Part shown: positions 16,397 through 25,169 of the stretch, piece by piece
Position numbering within the stretch: the first letter of the stretch is position 1
Layout: the number at the start of each line of letters is the position of its first letter
NCBI GenBank assembly: GCA_005778355.1
Contig: SXON01000112.1
Coordinates: 28,636 to 92,635 of the forward strand
Direction: 5' to 3'
Length of the DNA stretch: 64,000 nt
Source of the DNA: Pseudomonadota bacterium
Lineage (GTDB): Bacteria; Myxococcota_A; UBA796; SXON01
Translations under genes and position numbers: made by a program
Notes under the pieces: model-generated
Seen by the model: only the letters and a program-made list of their open reading frames with translations
What the model was told of the DNA's origin: nothing
Database searches by the model: none

Positions 16397-17580
16397 CCTG
16401 CGCGCCAGGCGTCGTAGTCGGCCAGCAAGGCGTCGCCGAGCAGATCGCCCAGGATCTGGAGCCCGTAGCCAGTCACGTGTACGAGGTCGCCCGTGCCGAT
16501 GCCCCGAGCGTGGGCCCACGTGAGCGCCGAGCCTGCCCCGCCCATGGCGTCGTAGGTGCTCCAGAAGGCGCAGCCGCGCTGCGCCGCCACGCGCGCCTGC
16601 ACCGCCACGAGGTTCTTCATACCGGGCCGGGACTTCTCGGTGCCATCCACCTCGTCGATGTAGCCCTGGTCGAGCGGCGTGACGACGAGACACGACGCCG
16701 CGCCCTTCCCCGCGAGGATGGTGTCGAGCGCGCTCGCGAAGATCGGCACATAGCCCTCGCCGCCCTTGCCAAGCAGCGCCGGGTAGCCGGCCTCGTTGCC
16801 GCCGAGCATCACCACCACGAGGTCCGGGCGGCGTGTTTCCACCTGGGGCTTCAGGTTCTCCCCGGCGAAGGTGGTGAAGGACTTGCTTCCCACGCCGATC
16901 ACCCCGAGCGACTCCCATGTGGCGCCGGGCCTGCCCGTTTCCAGCACCACGCCGTAGAACGGCACGGTCCCCCCGTGGGCGCCGAAAGCCAGCTTGGTGA
17001 AGCCCCCGGGGACGTCGAGGCTGAAGCGACGGTCGTCCGTGGTCGCAGCCGCGGCCGCGCCGCGGCCGATCTCCCGATCATCGGCGCTCACCCAGTAGCT
17101 GCCGTAGCCCTGGCCCCCCTGGTACCACAGTTCCACGTGCTGCTGGGGGACAGGCTGGCCCTCGCCACCGACGGCCCGAACCACGGCGTAGCCACCGGCG
17201 CGAACGATGCCGACGATGCCTCCGAGCCCATAGCGACCCCCCGCGCCGCCGAGCAGGATCGTCCGCCAGGACCACTCGCCGCCTCGCGAGTAGCTCACGT
17301 CTACCCGGTGGTTCCACTGCGGCGTGAGGCCCGCCGACACGAACCCCGGCCCGGCATCCCCGAAGCGGGCCTGCAGCCGCGCGCGAAGCGTGCTGCTGAA
17401 ACCATCGGCCGCGATGGTGCTGTCGCCGTAGTGAATTGCCCGTGCCACGCCCGCGCCCGACTCCGCGGCACGCAAGGCCTCGAACCAGTGGGCAAGGCCC
17501 CGGTGTTCCGGATCGACGACGGACGTCGGCACGCCCAGGCGTGGTGCCGCCAGCGCGACAGACAAGAAGAGGCCGAGCAT
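16393..17580 (-). CDS. SGNH/GDSL-type hydrolase with signal peptide (395 aa)
   Basis: A signal peptide (MLGLFLSVALAA) precedes an SGNH domain with Block I HYGDSTIAADGF (nucleophile Ser), Block III VVVMLGGNEAG and Block V GTGDLVHVTGYG (Asp and His). Family members are periplasmic or extracellular esterases or O-acetyl-transfer-like enzymes acting on polysaccharides. A beta-rich insertion (residues ~95-210) resembles the carbohydrate-binding-like domain of PatB/OatA-like hydrolases. It is translationally coupled to the MBL-fold gene. A TTAGCG -10-like box lies 8 nt before the ATG. Substrate unknown. Confidence 0.75.
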   Translation of the reverse strand: MLGLFLSVALAAPRLGVPTSVVDPEHRGLAHWFEALRAAESGAGVARAIHYGDSTIAADGFSSTLRARLQARFGDAGPGFVSAGLTPQWNHRVDVSYSRGGEWSWRTILLGGAGGRYGLGGIVGIVRAGGYAVVRAVGGEGQPVPQQHVELWYQGGQGYGSYWVSADDREIGRGAAAAATTDDRRFSLDVPGGFTKLAFGAHGGTVPFYGVVLETGRPGATWESLGVIGVGSKSFTTFAGENLKPQVETRRPDLVVVMLGGNEAGYPALLGKGGEGYVPIFASALDTILAGKGAASCLVVTPLDQGYIDEVDGTEKSRPGMKNLVAVQARVAAQRGCAFWSTYDAMGGAGSALTWAHARGIGTGDLVHVTGYGLQILGDLLGDALLADYDAWRAG

Positions 17581-17595
17581 CGAGCGGCCGCTAAC

Positions 17596-18378
17596 TCACG
17601 CCCAGGGCCACCCGACAGGCAGAGGCCAGGCCTCCTCGCCGCCCCGCCACAACCCAGGCTCATCCACGTAGGGGCCAATACGCGTACGAACTAGTCGCGA
17701 CAGGTGCGCCACCGTGCCCAGCCGCTCCGCGAGGTCTCGGGCGAGAGCGCGCACGTAGAACCCGCCGCCCGTCACCACTTCCAGTCGCGACCATGTATCA
17801 CCATGTATCAACCAGCGCGCCGAGTGAAGGTACACTCGAGAGGGCGGCAACACGACGGTTTCGCCGCGATGTACCCGCGCGTAGGCGCGCTCCCCGTCCA
17901 CTCGTTTCGACGAGGTGGCCGGCGGTACTTGCTCCGTGAACCCGCGGAAACCCTGGAGCGCCTCGTCGAGCCCCGCATGGGGCACGGCGCCCTCGCGTAC
18001 CACCTTGCCCGTTGGGTCAAGGTTGTCGGTTTCCACGCCCCAGCGCACGTCGGCCACGTAGGTCTTGGGCAACCGGTGAAGCGCCTCGAATCCGCGCACC
18101 GCGTCGCCCACCAGGACCAGGAGCAGGCCTTCCGCGAAGGGGTCGAGCGTGCCCCCATGGCAAGCCCGCAGGCGCACCCCGGCGCGCGACTGGAGCTCGG
18201 TCACCACGCTCTGGAAACACTGGAAGCTGGTCATCCCGGGGGGCTTGTGCGCCCGCCACGTGCCATCGACGGTCGAGCGTCGTGCGCGGGGCTGCCCCCG
18301 GCTCAGCCGATCACCTTCTGGAAGACCATCAATACCAGGGTGGCGAACCACAGCGCATGGAAAGAAGGGCCCAGCCAA
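17596..18378 (-). CDS. truB: tRNA pseudouridine(55) synthase TruB
   Basis: The protein has the TruB fold with the opening KPPGMTSF, the catalytic block CHGGTLDPFAEGLLLVLVG (active Asp in TLDP), the conserved KTYVADVRWGVETDNLDPTG, and FYVRALARDLAERLG. TruB converts U55 to pseudouridine in the T-loop of tRNAs. The ORF start at 18378 overlaps the upstream membrane-protein gene by 76 nt; the conserved part begins around codon 40, so the real start may be a rare codon near 18290. The gene contains a direct repeat CCATGTATCA x2 near 17791-17810. It is unusually not next to rbfA/infB. Confidence 0.85.
   Translation of the reverse strand: MAGPFFPCAVVRHPGIDGLPEGDRLSRGQPRARRSTVDGTWRAHKPPGMTSFQCFQSVVTELQSRAGVRLRACHGGTLDPFAEGLLLVLVGDAVRGFEALHRLPKTYVADVRWGVETDNLDPTGKVVREGAVPHAGLDEALQGFRGFTEQVPPATSSKRVDGERAYARVHRGETVVLPPSRVYLHSARWLIHGDTWSRLEVVTGGGFYVRALARDLAERLGTVAHLSRLVRTRIGPYVDEPGLWRGGEEAWPLPVGWPWA
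17791..17810. repeat. Tandem CCATGTATCA within truB
   Basis: The 10-mer CCATGTATCA is present twice in direct repeat, giving two copies of the AT-rich word TGTATCA. In truB these encode LIHGDTW on the minus strand, so the two copies fall in different codon phases. Confidence 0.55.
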
Positions 18379-18731
18379 CGGAGTCGCGCGAGCGCGGTGG
18401 CGTCGGTGCTATCGTGCAGGAGCGCCTCGAGACTGCGGAAGTAGGTCGCCTGCACGGCGAAGAGCACCAGCGTGTTGAACAGGCCCACGTGCACCGCGAT
18501 GGGCACACCCCCGAAACCACCCATGATGTAGAGCAGGTAGAAGCCCGTGAGCAGCACCACGATGGAGGCCAGCTTGGCCGCTCGGCGAATCCGTCGCACC
18601 CGGTCAGCGAGCCCCTGAAAGTCCCCCAGCTTGGCCACGGTGAAGCGGACGTCGCCGGTGACGAACATCATGGCGCCAAACCACGCGGCCATGGCGGCGA
18701 GGTGCAACAGGCGAGCGAGGGGGTAGTCCAC
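18303..18731 (-). CDS. Four-helix integral membrane protein (DUF2269/CopD-like)
   Basis: The 142-aa protein has four hydrophobic segments: LARLLHLAAMAAWFGAMMF, LASIVVLLTGFYLLYIM, AVHVGLFNTLVLFAVQA and FHALWFATLVLMVF. It has His residues in the first, third and fourth helices, a pattern seen in CopD/DUF2269-like small membrane proteins. Position-specific His could bind a metal or heme, but this is inference. It ends just inside the TruB reading frame and starts 15 nt after the DUF455 gene, so the minus-strand genes from 20687 to 15692 may be one transcript. Confidence 0.6.
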   Translation of the reverse strand: MDYPLARLLHLAAMAAWFGAMMFVTGDVRFTVAKLGDFQGLADRVRRIRRAAKLASIVVLLTGFYLLYIMGGFGGVPIAVHVGLFNTLVLFAVQATYFRSLEALLHDSTDATALARLRWLGPSFHALWFATLVLMVFQKVIG

Positions 18732-18746
18732 GGCGGCGGCCCCGTA

Positions 18747-20687
18747 TCAAGTCGGCTCGACGTCGAGCACGGTGTACGCCACCTCCGCCGAGTCGGGGTC
18801 GGTGGTGAAGAGCCGCCCCTGGCGCAGTCTCCCCCCTTCGAGCATCATTCCCGTCGCCTCGGGACGCCCCGCGCGTACCGGCACGAAGCGCCACCATGCC
18901 CGCGAGCCAGGGTGAACCCGGGCGCCGATGGCCAGTGATACACGCCCCATTGTCCACCGTGGATTCACCTCGATGAGAGGGTCGATAAAAAGCCCATCTT
19001 TATCTTGATACACGAGTGTATCAACGCCGGCGGGCCCCTCCACGCCGAGCGTGGCCAGACGGGGGCCCAGGAACTCGCCCACCTCCACCGCGAGCCGAGA
19101 CAACCACGTGCGGTCCCCGCCCTCGCCGCCCACCCACCGGCGCAGCTCGAGTGACTCCTGTTCGAGCCACCGACTGGGCCGCGTGCCAGTGAATTGCCCG
19201 CGGGCGTCGGTGTCGAAGCGCACCATGCCCCGGAGGTGTGCCCGAGCCTCGAAGACGTCGTAGTGAAAGCTCAGGTCGAGCACCCGCTGAACCCAGGGCT
19301 CCGCGCGGAGGCGCCCGTGCAGTGCGAGCTGTTTCTCGATCCACGACTCGACCGCCGGGGCGACGGCGCCGCGCACACGCCCTCGACCGGCGGTGGAAAA
19401 CGGTGACTTGACCACCCAGCCCCGTGAGAGCGCCGCGGCCGCCTCCGCCGGTGTCTGCACGATCTCCCCGCTGATACACCTGACACATCGATGATGTATC
19501 ACCATCGAGAGTTCCTGCTTCCACGCGAGGTGTTGCACCTTGTCGGCGGCGACGCGCAGTCCCGGCTGGTATGCGCGCCCCTCGCGGACGAGGGCGAGGC
19601 CGGTGGACGTGATGCCCGGTCCCCGGCCCCATGGCTCCAACCGTGCAAGCTTGCGCCCGCGGAGCAGTTCGAGGCTCGCGACTGTCTCGGGGAGCGGGGC
19701 GCCAGCCGCCGCCATCTCCCGCGCCCAGGCCTCGCCCGGCGGCCGCGGGGTAACGATCACGTCGTCGGAGGCCGCCAGCCAGGACATGAGCGGGGCCAGG
19801 TCCTCGGCGAGCGAACGCGCGGTGCGCGTCGGCGCATGACCGGGCCGACTCCGCGCGAGCTCGTCTTCAACAGAGGGGTTGAACACCCAGGCAGCGGGTG
19901 GGCGCCCCTTCGATGCCTGATGTCGCGACAGTCGCTCGATGAAGTCCTCGCCAAGGCCGGCACGGCGGCGCCCCTCCACGTCGAAGCTCGGTCCACGCGC
20001 TCGCGCGAGACCGAGGGGCGGCGCGAGGGCGCTAGAGAGCACGCTCCAGTCGTCGCGAGCGGGGTCTTTCCACCGGTGGAACCAGGACAGGCCGAAACGT
20101 ACGTGGCCCACCTCGTCGTCGTGTACCTGCCGGAGCACACGCGCGGTGTCGATGTCGCCGACGGACCGGAACTGGCCCTCGAAGTGAAGCGCATAGTCCA
20201 GGTTTGCCTGCTCGAAAACCAGCGCCATGCGCATCACGTAGTCGAGCGGCGACCCCATGCCCTGGAGCGCCCGCCAGAAGAAGTCGTTCAGAGGCAACTC
20301 GCCGAGTTGCACCCCCAGCACCGCCATGCGCTCGAGGTACAGGCGAAGGTGCGCTTGCTCCTCGCCAAGCGTGGTCGCGATGCCGGCGCGGAAGGCTCTC
20401 GGGGCATCGGGAAAGGCGAGCAATGTGGCAGCCATCGCCTCGAGCGCGAGGAGCTCGTGGTTGGCGAAGCGATGGAGTAATCTCCCGCGCGCGACGGCGT
20501 CGTCGAGTTGTCCCGGCAGCGCCGCTCGCTCGCGCGCGCCAGAGAAGCCGAGCCCAGGCGGGCGCGCGGGCCGGTCGACACGCACGCTGGCACCTGGCGC
20601 ATGGTCCGTCCACGAGGACGGCGACCAGAGCTTTCCCTCGAGCGTGGTGGCTCCGAGGATCGACTCCGCCCACGCCCGTAGCTCCAT
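18747..20687 (-). CDS. DUF455 ferritin-like domain fused to an ATP-grasp-like domain (646 aa)
   Basis: The start is placed at 20687 (MELRAWAESILG), matching DUF455 proteins; the longer track ORF overlaps the divergent ABC-F gene. Residues ~60-250 show di-iron ferritin-like motifs: LLHRFANHELLALEAMA, TLGEEQAHLRLYLERM and HDDEVGHVRFGLSWF. DUF455 is related to MiaE-type tRNA hydroxylases. The C-terminal ~380 residues read as a divergent ATP-grasp enzyme (WVVKSPFSTAGRGR, GPAGVDTLVYQD, LIEVNPRWTMGR). The fusion is uninterrupted. It carries two TGATACAC-type repeats in coding sequence. The substrate of either domain is unknown. Confidence 0.7.
   Translation of the reverse strand: MELRAWAESILGATTLEGKLWSPSSWTDHAPGASVRVDRPARPPGLGFSGARERAALPGQLDDAVARGRLLHRFANHELLALEAMAATLLAFPDAPRAFRAGIATTLGEEQAHLRLYLERMAVLGVQLGELPLNDFFWRALQGMGSPLDYVMRMALVFEQANLDYALHFEGQFRSVGDIDTARVLRQVHDDEVGHVRFGLSWFHRWKDPARDDWSVLSSALAPPLGLARARGPSFDVEGRRRAGLGEDFIERLSRHQASKGRPPAAWVFNPSVEDELARSRPGHAPTRTARSLAEDLAPLMSWLAASDDVIVTPRPPGEAWAREMAAAGAPLPETVASLELLRGRKLARLEPWGRGPGITSTGLALVREGRAYQPGLRVAADKVQHLAWKQELSMVIHHRCVRCISGEIVQTPAEAAAALSRGWVVKSPFSTAGRGRVRGAVAPAVESWIEKQLALHGRLRAEPWVQRVLDLSFHYDVFEARAHLRGMVRFDTDARGQFTGTRPSRWLEQESLELRRWVGGEGGDRTWLSRLAVEVGEFLGPRLATLGVEGPAGVDTLVYQDKDGLFIDPLIEVNPRWTMGRVSLAIGARVHPGSRAWWRFVPVRAGRPEATGMMLEGGRLRQGRLFTTDPDSAEVAYTVLDVEPT
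19006..19023. repeat. Palindrome TGATACAC-GA-GTGTATCA inside the DUF455/ATP-grasp gene
   Basis: A perfect 8-bp inverted repeat with a 2-nt centre. On the coding strand it is read as GAT ACA CTC GTG TAT CAA (DTLVYQ). Surrounding codons are locally AT-rich (GAT AAA GAT), unlike the rest of the gene. Confidence 0.65.
19472..19501. repeat. TGATACAC ... TGTATCA inverted pair inside the DUF455/ATP-grasp gene
   Basis: TGATACAC and TGTATCA face each other across 15 nt that also contain GACACATCGATGA. The coding strand reads ATA CAT CAT CGA TGT GTC AGG TGT ATC, another codon phase of the same word. Confidence 0.5.
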
Positions 20688-20743
20688 GGAGCGCCCGTAG
20701 CGCTCCGGGGCACGGGATAGCAAGCGGGCCCCGAGGAACTGCC

Positions 20744-22582
20744 GTGCTGCTCGCTGCCACCCAGATCGAGAAAGCCTGGGGGGATCGCATGATCCTCCAT
20801 GGGGTGGATCTCGTCGTTCAACCCGGCGAGATCGTGGGGCTGGTTGGGCCGAACGGCTGCGGCAAGTCCACCCTCCTGTCGATCCTCGCGGGCACCGAGT
20901 CGCCCGACCACGGCTCCGTCGACCGGCGGGCCGCCGTGGGGCACCTCGCGCAAGACCCGGAGCTCCCCCCCGGCACCGTGCGCGGCGCCGCCGAGGCTGC
21001 CCTGGCGTGGCACACCGAGCTCCTGGCCGGGTGGGAGGCGGCGATGCACGCGGGCAACGAGCGCGAGGCGGCTCGCCTCCAGTCGCGGCTCGACACCGTG
21101 GGCTGGGATCTCGGCCACACGGTGGACGCCGTCCTGTCGCGACTGCGTTGTCCCCCGGGAAACGCCGACGTGGGCCACCTCTCCGGTGGCGAGCGGCGAC
21201 GCGTGGCGCTGGCTCGCGCACTCCTCGCCTCCCCCGACCTGCTCCTCCTGGACGAGCCGACCAACCATCTCAACGCCGAGACGGTGGAGTGGCTCGAGGG
21301 CTTCCTGGGCAGCTTCAAGGGTGGCGCCGTGCTCGTGACACACGACCGATACATGCTGGAGCGCGTCGCGACGCGAATCGTCGAAGTCGAGGAGGGCGTG
21401 GCCATCTCATACCCAGGTAGCTACGCCGATTATCTTGTGGCGCGAGCCGAGCGACAGCTGGCGTTGGAACGCGCCGACGACGCCCGGCTCAACGTCATCG
21501 CTCGTGAGGCCGAGTGGGCCAGCCGCTCCCCCGGCGCGCAAATGAAGAAGCAGAAAGCGCGGCTGGATCGGCTGGCCGCCCTGCAGGCCCAACCGGGCAT
21601 GCGTCGTGAAGAGAACATGCAGTTCTCCCTGAGCACCGGCGGCGTGAAGCTCGGTCGCACGCTGGTGGATGCCCGCGGCCTGCGCAAGAAGTTCGGCGAC
21701 CGGCGCATCATCTGGGACCTTGACCTCGACATCGGGCCTGGCGAGCGCATCGGCGTGGTCGGCCCCAACGGGGCGGGCAAGTCCACGCTTCTCGGCCTGC
21801 TCACCGGCAGCATTGCACCCGACTCCGGCACGATCCAGCGGGCGCCCCGGCTTCGCGCCGCGGTGCTCGACCAGGCCCGCACGGGGCTGGACCTCGGCGA
21901 CACCGTGTGGGAGGCCGCCGGCGGGGGCAATGACAGCGTCACGGTGGGCGAACGCCCCGTGCACGTGGCCGGCTTCTTGCGACGGTTCTTGTTCCCTCGC
22001 GAGATGCTGTCGCAGAAGGTGGCGGGGCTCTCTGGCGGCGAACGCGCGCGACTGCTGCTCGCGAAGCTCATGCTCCAGGGCGCCAACCTCATCCTGCTCG
22101 ACGAGCCCACCACCGACCTCGACCTCACCACCCTCGCGGTGCTCGAAGAGGCGTTGATCGACTACGACGGCGCGGTGATCGTGGTGACCCATGACCGCGC
22201 CTTTCTCGACCGAGTGTGCACCGGCGTGCTCGCATTCCACGGCAACGGCCGGGTGGTCCGCTACGCCAGTCGCCTGCAGTGGCTCGCGGCCATGGCGGCC
22301 GAGCCGGAGTCGAGTGTCGAGTCCACCCGACCGGTCACGACGGCCGCCCCCGCTGCGCCGGCGCGCCGGAAGCTCAGCTGGAAAGAAACCCAGGAACTCG
22401 CGCGGCTACCGGCCGAGCTCGAGAAGCTGGAGGCCGACAAGGCCGCGCTCGAGGCCCAGCTGGCCGACCCCTCGTCCTGGAAGGGCGGCCAGGGCGCTGG
22501 CCTGTCGCGACAGCTGGCCGACATGAGCACGAAGATCGAGACGGCCTATGCGCGCTGGTCAGACCTCGAGTCGCGGCAGTAG
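20744..22582 (+). CDS. ABC-F family ATPase (Uup-like), 612 aa
   Basis: The GTG at 20744 is chosen because GAGGA lies 6 nt upstream and the product starts at the first ABC domain; the long N-terminal part of the track ORF is antisense to the DUF455 gene. Two ABC domains are visible: Walker A GPNGCGKST with LSGGERRRVALARALL and LLLDEPTNHLN, then GPNGAGKST with LSGGERARLLLAKL and LLDEPTTDLD. A C-terminal coiled coil (PAELEKLEADKAALEAQL) resembles the DNA-binding tail of Uup. ABC-F proteins act on the ribosome in translation or antibiotic protection; the tail favours Uup-type. It diverges from the DUF455 gene by 56 bp. Confidence 0.85.
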   Translation: MLLAATQIEKAWGDRMILHGVDLVVQPGEIVGLVGPNGCGKSTLLSILAGTESPDHGSVDRRAAVGHLAQDPELPPGTVRGAAEAALAWHTELLAGWEAAMHAGNEREAARLQSRLDTVGWDLGHTVDAVLSRLRCPPGNADVGHLSGGERRRVALARALLASPDLLLLDEPTNHLNAETVEWLEGFLGSFKGGAVLVTHDRYMLERVATRIVEVEEGVAISYPGSYADYLVARAERQLALERADDARLNVIAREAEWASRSPGAQMKKQKARLDRLAALQAQPGMRREENMQFSLSTGGVKLGRTLVDARGLRKKFGDRRIIWDLDLDIGPGERIGVVGPNGAGKSTLLGLLTGSIAPDSGTIQRAPRLRAAVLDQARTGLDLGDTVWEAAGGGNDSVTVGERPVHVAGFLRRFLFPREMLSQKVAGLSGGERARLLLAKLMLQGANLILLDEPTTDLDLTTLAVLEEALIDYDGAVIVVTHDRAFLDRVCTGVLAFHGNGRVVRYASRLQWLAAMAAEPESSVESTRPVTTAAPAAPARRKLSWKETQELARLPAELEKLEADKAALEAQLADPSSWKGGQGAGLSRQLADMSTKIETAYARWSDLESRQ

Positions 22583-22584
22583 GG

Positions 22585-23493
22585 CTAGGCTTCAGACCAC
22601 GGGGGCGTAGGCCAGAGCTCGCCAAGGAACTCCAGGAACGCGCGAACCCGGGCGGGCAGATGGGTGCGGTGCGGTCGGACCGCCCAGAAGTACTGGGTGA
22701 TCGGCTCGTGAGTCTTGATCACCGTGCGCAGGCGGCCGCTGGCGAGGTGATCGTGCACCTCGAAGTCAGGTAGGTACACCAGCCCGAGGCCGGCCAGGGC
22801 GCCGTCGAGCAAGGCATCCGTGGAATTCGACGTGACCGGGCCGTTGACGTTGACGACGGTCTCTTCCTTGCCCTTCTTGAAGCGCCAGGCGCGCGGATTC
22901 GCCATGCCCGAGTAGATGAGGCAGCGGTGCTTGGCGAGGTCGGTGGGCCGGTTGATGGGCGGGGCGCCGTCCAGGTATGTCGGCGACCCCACCGCCAGCA
23001 CCCGGAAAGACCAGAGCCGCTTCGCCACGAGCGAGTTGTTCTCGATGGTCCCGCCGCGCACGGCGAGGTCGTAGCCCTCGGCCACCAGGTCGACCTTCCG
23101 ATCCGTCAAGTCGACCAGGGAGTTCAACTCCGGAAAACGCTTCTGGAAGTTTGCGATCTCTGCCGAGAGGTAGCGGCGGCCGAAGGAAACGGGCAACGAC
23201 ACCCGCAACGTGCCCACCACCTCGTCGCGCTCGGCGCTGGCGCGCGCCTCGGCGTGCCGCATCGACTCGAGCAGCGGCGAGGCTGTCTCGAAGAAGGTGA
23301 GGCCGGTGTGCGTGGTGGAGATGCGCCGGGTGGACCGATGGAGCAGTCGCACCCCCAGCCGTGTCTCGAGCTGCGTCACCAGCCGACTCGCATGGCTCCG
23401 GGAGATCCCCAGCAGTTTTGAAGCCGATGCGTAGCTGCCCGCCTCGACGACGCGGACGAACACCTCGACATCAGTGAGCTGCTTCAGCGACAT
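22585..23493 (-). CDS. LysR-family transcriptional regulator
   Basis: The 302-aa protein has an N-terminal winged helix-turn-helix typical of LysR (VEVFVRVVEAGSYASASKLLGISRSHASRLVTQLE), followed by RLLHRSTRRISTTHTG and a periplasmic-binding-like effector domain (LRVSLPVSFGRRYLS ... YDLAVRGG ... GLVYLPDF). The pattern is that of the LTTR group near CrgA/DmlR. It is convergent with the ABC-F gene and divergent from the 5-formyl-THF cyclo-ligase gene, so it could regulate that promoter or itself. The inducer cannot be inferred. Confidence 0.9.
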   Translation of the reverse strand: MSLKQLTDVEVFVRVVEAGSYASASKLLGISRSHASRLVTQLETRLGVRLLHRSTRRISTTHTGLTFFETASPLLESMRHAEARASAERDEVVGTLRVSLPVSFGRRYLSAEIANFQKRFPELNSLVDLTDRKVDLVAEGYDLAVRGGTIENNSLVAKRLWSFRVLAVGSPTYLDGAPPINRPTDLAKHRCLIYSGMANPRAWRFKKGKEETVVNVNGPVTSNSTDALLDGALAGLGLVYLPDFEVHDHLASGRLRTVIKTHEPITQYFWAVRPHRTHLPARVRAFLEFLGELWPTPPWSEA

Positions 23494-23556
23494 GGAGCGA
23501 CCCTCTTCGGGAACGGGCTAGGGGGAGGTGGGCACGCGGCGGCGGTCTGCGGCGGA

Positions 23557-24174
23557 ATGTCGCATGTATCGGGTGCCGGCCGCCACCGCAAAGTGCGTGG
23601 AGATCTCGCAGTGGGCAGCACGCAGCCAGCGCTCGACAAGATCACCTTACGACGCGACGTGCGGAGGGACTTGGACTCGCTCGATCCCGCCTGGGCGGCG
23701 AGGGCGTCGCATGCGGCACTGGCGTGGTTGGCCCCCGAGATCGCGCACGGCACCGTGCTGGCCTATGCCCCCCTGCGCGGCGAGGTGCAGCTCGATCCGG
23801 TCCTGGTGGCCCTGGCCACCGAGGGTCGCCTGGTCCTTCCACGGGTTGAGGCCGGGGCCCTGCGCCTCCACCGCGTGGACCGCCTCGACGGCCTGCGTCG
23901 AGGCGCGATGGGCATCCGGGAACCCACCCCCGAGCATCCCGGCGTGGCACCGGGCGACATCGACACGGTAATCGTGCCTGGACTGGCCTTCGGTCGCGAC
24001 GGCTCGCGCCTTGGACGGGGCGGGGGCTACTACGATCAACTGCTACCCACGCTCCGCGCTCGCCGCGTGGCCCTGTGTTTCGCACGCCAAGTCCTCCAGT
24101 CCGTGCCCACCGAGCCGCATGATGAGCGGGTGGTGGTGATCGTCACCGAGGAAGGCCGCTGGGCAGTGGGATAG
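23557..24174 (+). CDS. 5-formyltetrahydrofolate cyclo-ligase
   Basis: The protein contains the cyclo-ligase blocks KITLRRDVRR at the N-terminus, LAYAPLRGEVQ, GRLVLPRVE, IREPTPEH and the nucleotide-binding GLAFGRDGSRLGRGGGYYDQLL. The enzyme uses ATP to convert 5-formyl-THF to 5,10-methenyl-THF. The ATG at 23557 is the first start; GTG at 23611, with GGAG 8 nt upstream, would give a 187-aa protein closer to the usual size and is a good alternative. It is followed 9 nt later by a small membrane protein gene. Confidence 0.88.
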   Translation: MSHVSGAGRHRKVRGDLAVGSTQPALDKITLRRDVRRDLDSLDPAWAARASHAALAWLAPEIAHGTVLAYAPLRGEVQLDPVLVALATEGRLVLPRVEAGALRLHRVDRLDGLRRGAMGIREPTPEHPGVAPGDIDTVIVPGLAFGRDGSRLGRGGGYYDQLLPTLRARRVALCFARQVLQSVPTEPHDERVVVIVTEEGRWAVG

Positions 24175-24183
24175 TGCCGCGCC

Positions 24184-24567
24184 ATGTCCCAGCCGAGCGC
24201 GTTGCCCCTTCCCCTCTTGATCTTCGGCGCCTTGCTGAGCACGCAGCTCATCCTGGTGGTGATCTCCTTGGTGGTGGAGCCGACAGGGAACAACCCCTCC
24301 ATCGGCCCCTTCCTCGTGCTCCCCGCCGCAGCCACCGCCGGCCTGTCGCTCGTGGCGCCTCACATCTTCGGGCCGAAAGTCGACCGTTTTACCCTGCACA
24401 TCATCCGCTGGGCACTGGCTGAGTCAGCCACGTTGTTCGGCTTCATCATCGCTCATGTGGGTGCGCCGCGCCTCTTCCAGGCCGCCTGCACGGCCATGGC
24501 GCTCGTCGCCATGTTCGCCGCCTTTCCTCCCCGCGACCTCGCCCCCGGCCAGCGCCGGGGTCGCTAG
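24184..24567 (+). CDS. Four-helix membrane protein of unknown function (127 aa)
   Basis: Four hydrophobic segments span most of the protein: LLIFGALLSTQLILVVISLVV, IGPFLVLPAAATAGLSLVA, RWALAESATLFGFIIAHVG and AACTAMALVAMFAAF. There is a short basic C-terminus (QRRGR). The layout resembles small membrane proteins often found in Myxococcota genomes, without a named function. It starts 9 nt after the cyclo-ligase stop and is probably cotranscribed with it. Confidence 0.65.
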   Translation: MSQPSALPLPLLIFGALLSTQLILVVISLVVEPTGNNPSIGPFLVLPAAATAGLSLVAPHIFGPKVDRFTLHIIRWALAESATLFGFIIAHVGAPRLFQAACTAMALVAMFAAFPPRDLAPGQRRGR

Positions 24568-24604
24568 GGACGGCGAACGCAGGTCCGCGGGTTAGCGCCC
24601 TCCT

Positions 24605-25168
24605 GTGCTGTTCACTTTCGCCCTCGCCCTCGCCCAGCCGCCCACCTTCCCCGCCCTCACCACCGAGGAGCGGACCAAGTTCGACAGCGGTCATCTCGTC
24701 ATCCGGGCCGACACCAGCTCGCCCACCACGGTGTCGACCGGCATCGTGAAGGTGGAGGCGCCGCCTTCGCTCCTGTGGACGGAGACGCTCGACTTCCCGG
24801 CGCGCTTGCCCGAGAATCCCACACTCAAGAGCATCGACGAGTACGGCCGTATCTCGCCCGACAACTGGTACGTGCGCTTCGAGATGTCGATCTACGGCAT
24901 CCACGTGACCATTCACGACCACTGGACCTGCTTCCCCGCCGAGTTCTACTGCACCTGGGTGCAGGACCCCGACGCGAAGAGCGACGTGCGCGAGGAGAAG
25001 GGCTGGCTCCTGGTGGTGCCGCACCCGGAGGGCAGCGCCATCGCCTTCCACAGCGAGTTCATCTCGGAGGTGTGGGCACCGTCGTGGATCCGGAAGTGGC
25101 TGGCCAACGACAGCATGGTCAACGTGCTCGACAAGCTCCGCGTACGCACCGAGCGGAAGGCCAAGTAG
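24605..25168 (+). CDS. START/SRPBCC-like exported protein (187 aa)
   Basis: The GTG start gives a signal peptide (MLFTFALALAQ). The mature part has the helix-grip style of the START/Coq10 superfamily (VSTGIVKVEAPPSLLWTETLDFPARLPENP, then alternating strands and a long C-terminal helix VNVLDKLRV). Such proteins bind hydrophobic ligands. A TTAGCGC box 6-7 nt before the GTG resembles the leaderless promoters of the window. It is convergent with the next START-like gene, which is a likely relative. Confidence 0.6.
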   Translation: MLFTFALALAQPPTFPALTTEERTKFDSGHLVIRADTSSPTTVSTGIVKVEAPPSLLWTETLDFPARLPENPTLKSIDEYGRISPDNWYVRFEMSIYGIHVTIHDHWTCFPAEFYCTWVQDPDAKSDVREEKGWLLVVPHPEGSAIAFHSEFISEVWAPSWIRKWLANDSMVNVLDKLRVRTERKAK

Positions 25169-25169
25169 C

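Noticed and set aside
19006-19023. parS-like centromere site
   Set aside because: TGATACAC/GTGTATCA resembles the parS half-site TGTTTCAC at 6 of 8 bases, but the spacer varies from 2 to 15 nt and sites lie in many genes; classical parS has no spacer. Kept only as an unexplained palindrome.
18747-21221. 824-aa version of the DUF455 gene
   Set aside because: The N-terminal extension overlaps the divergent ABC-F gene and is low-complexity Arg/Pro; the ATG at 20687 fits DUF455 proteins.
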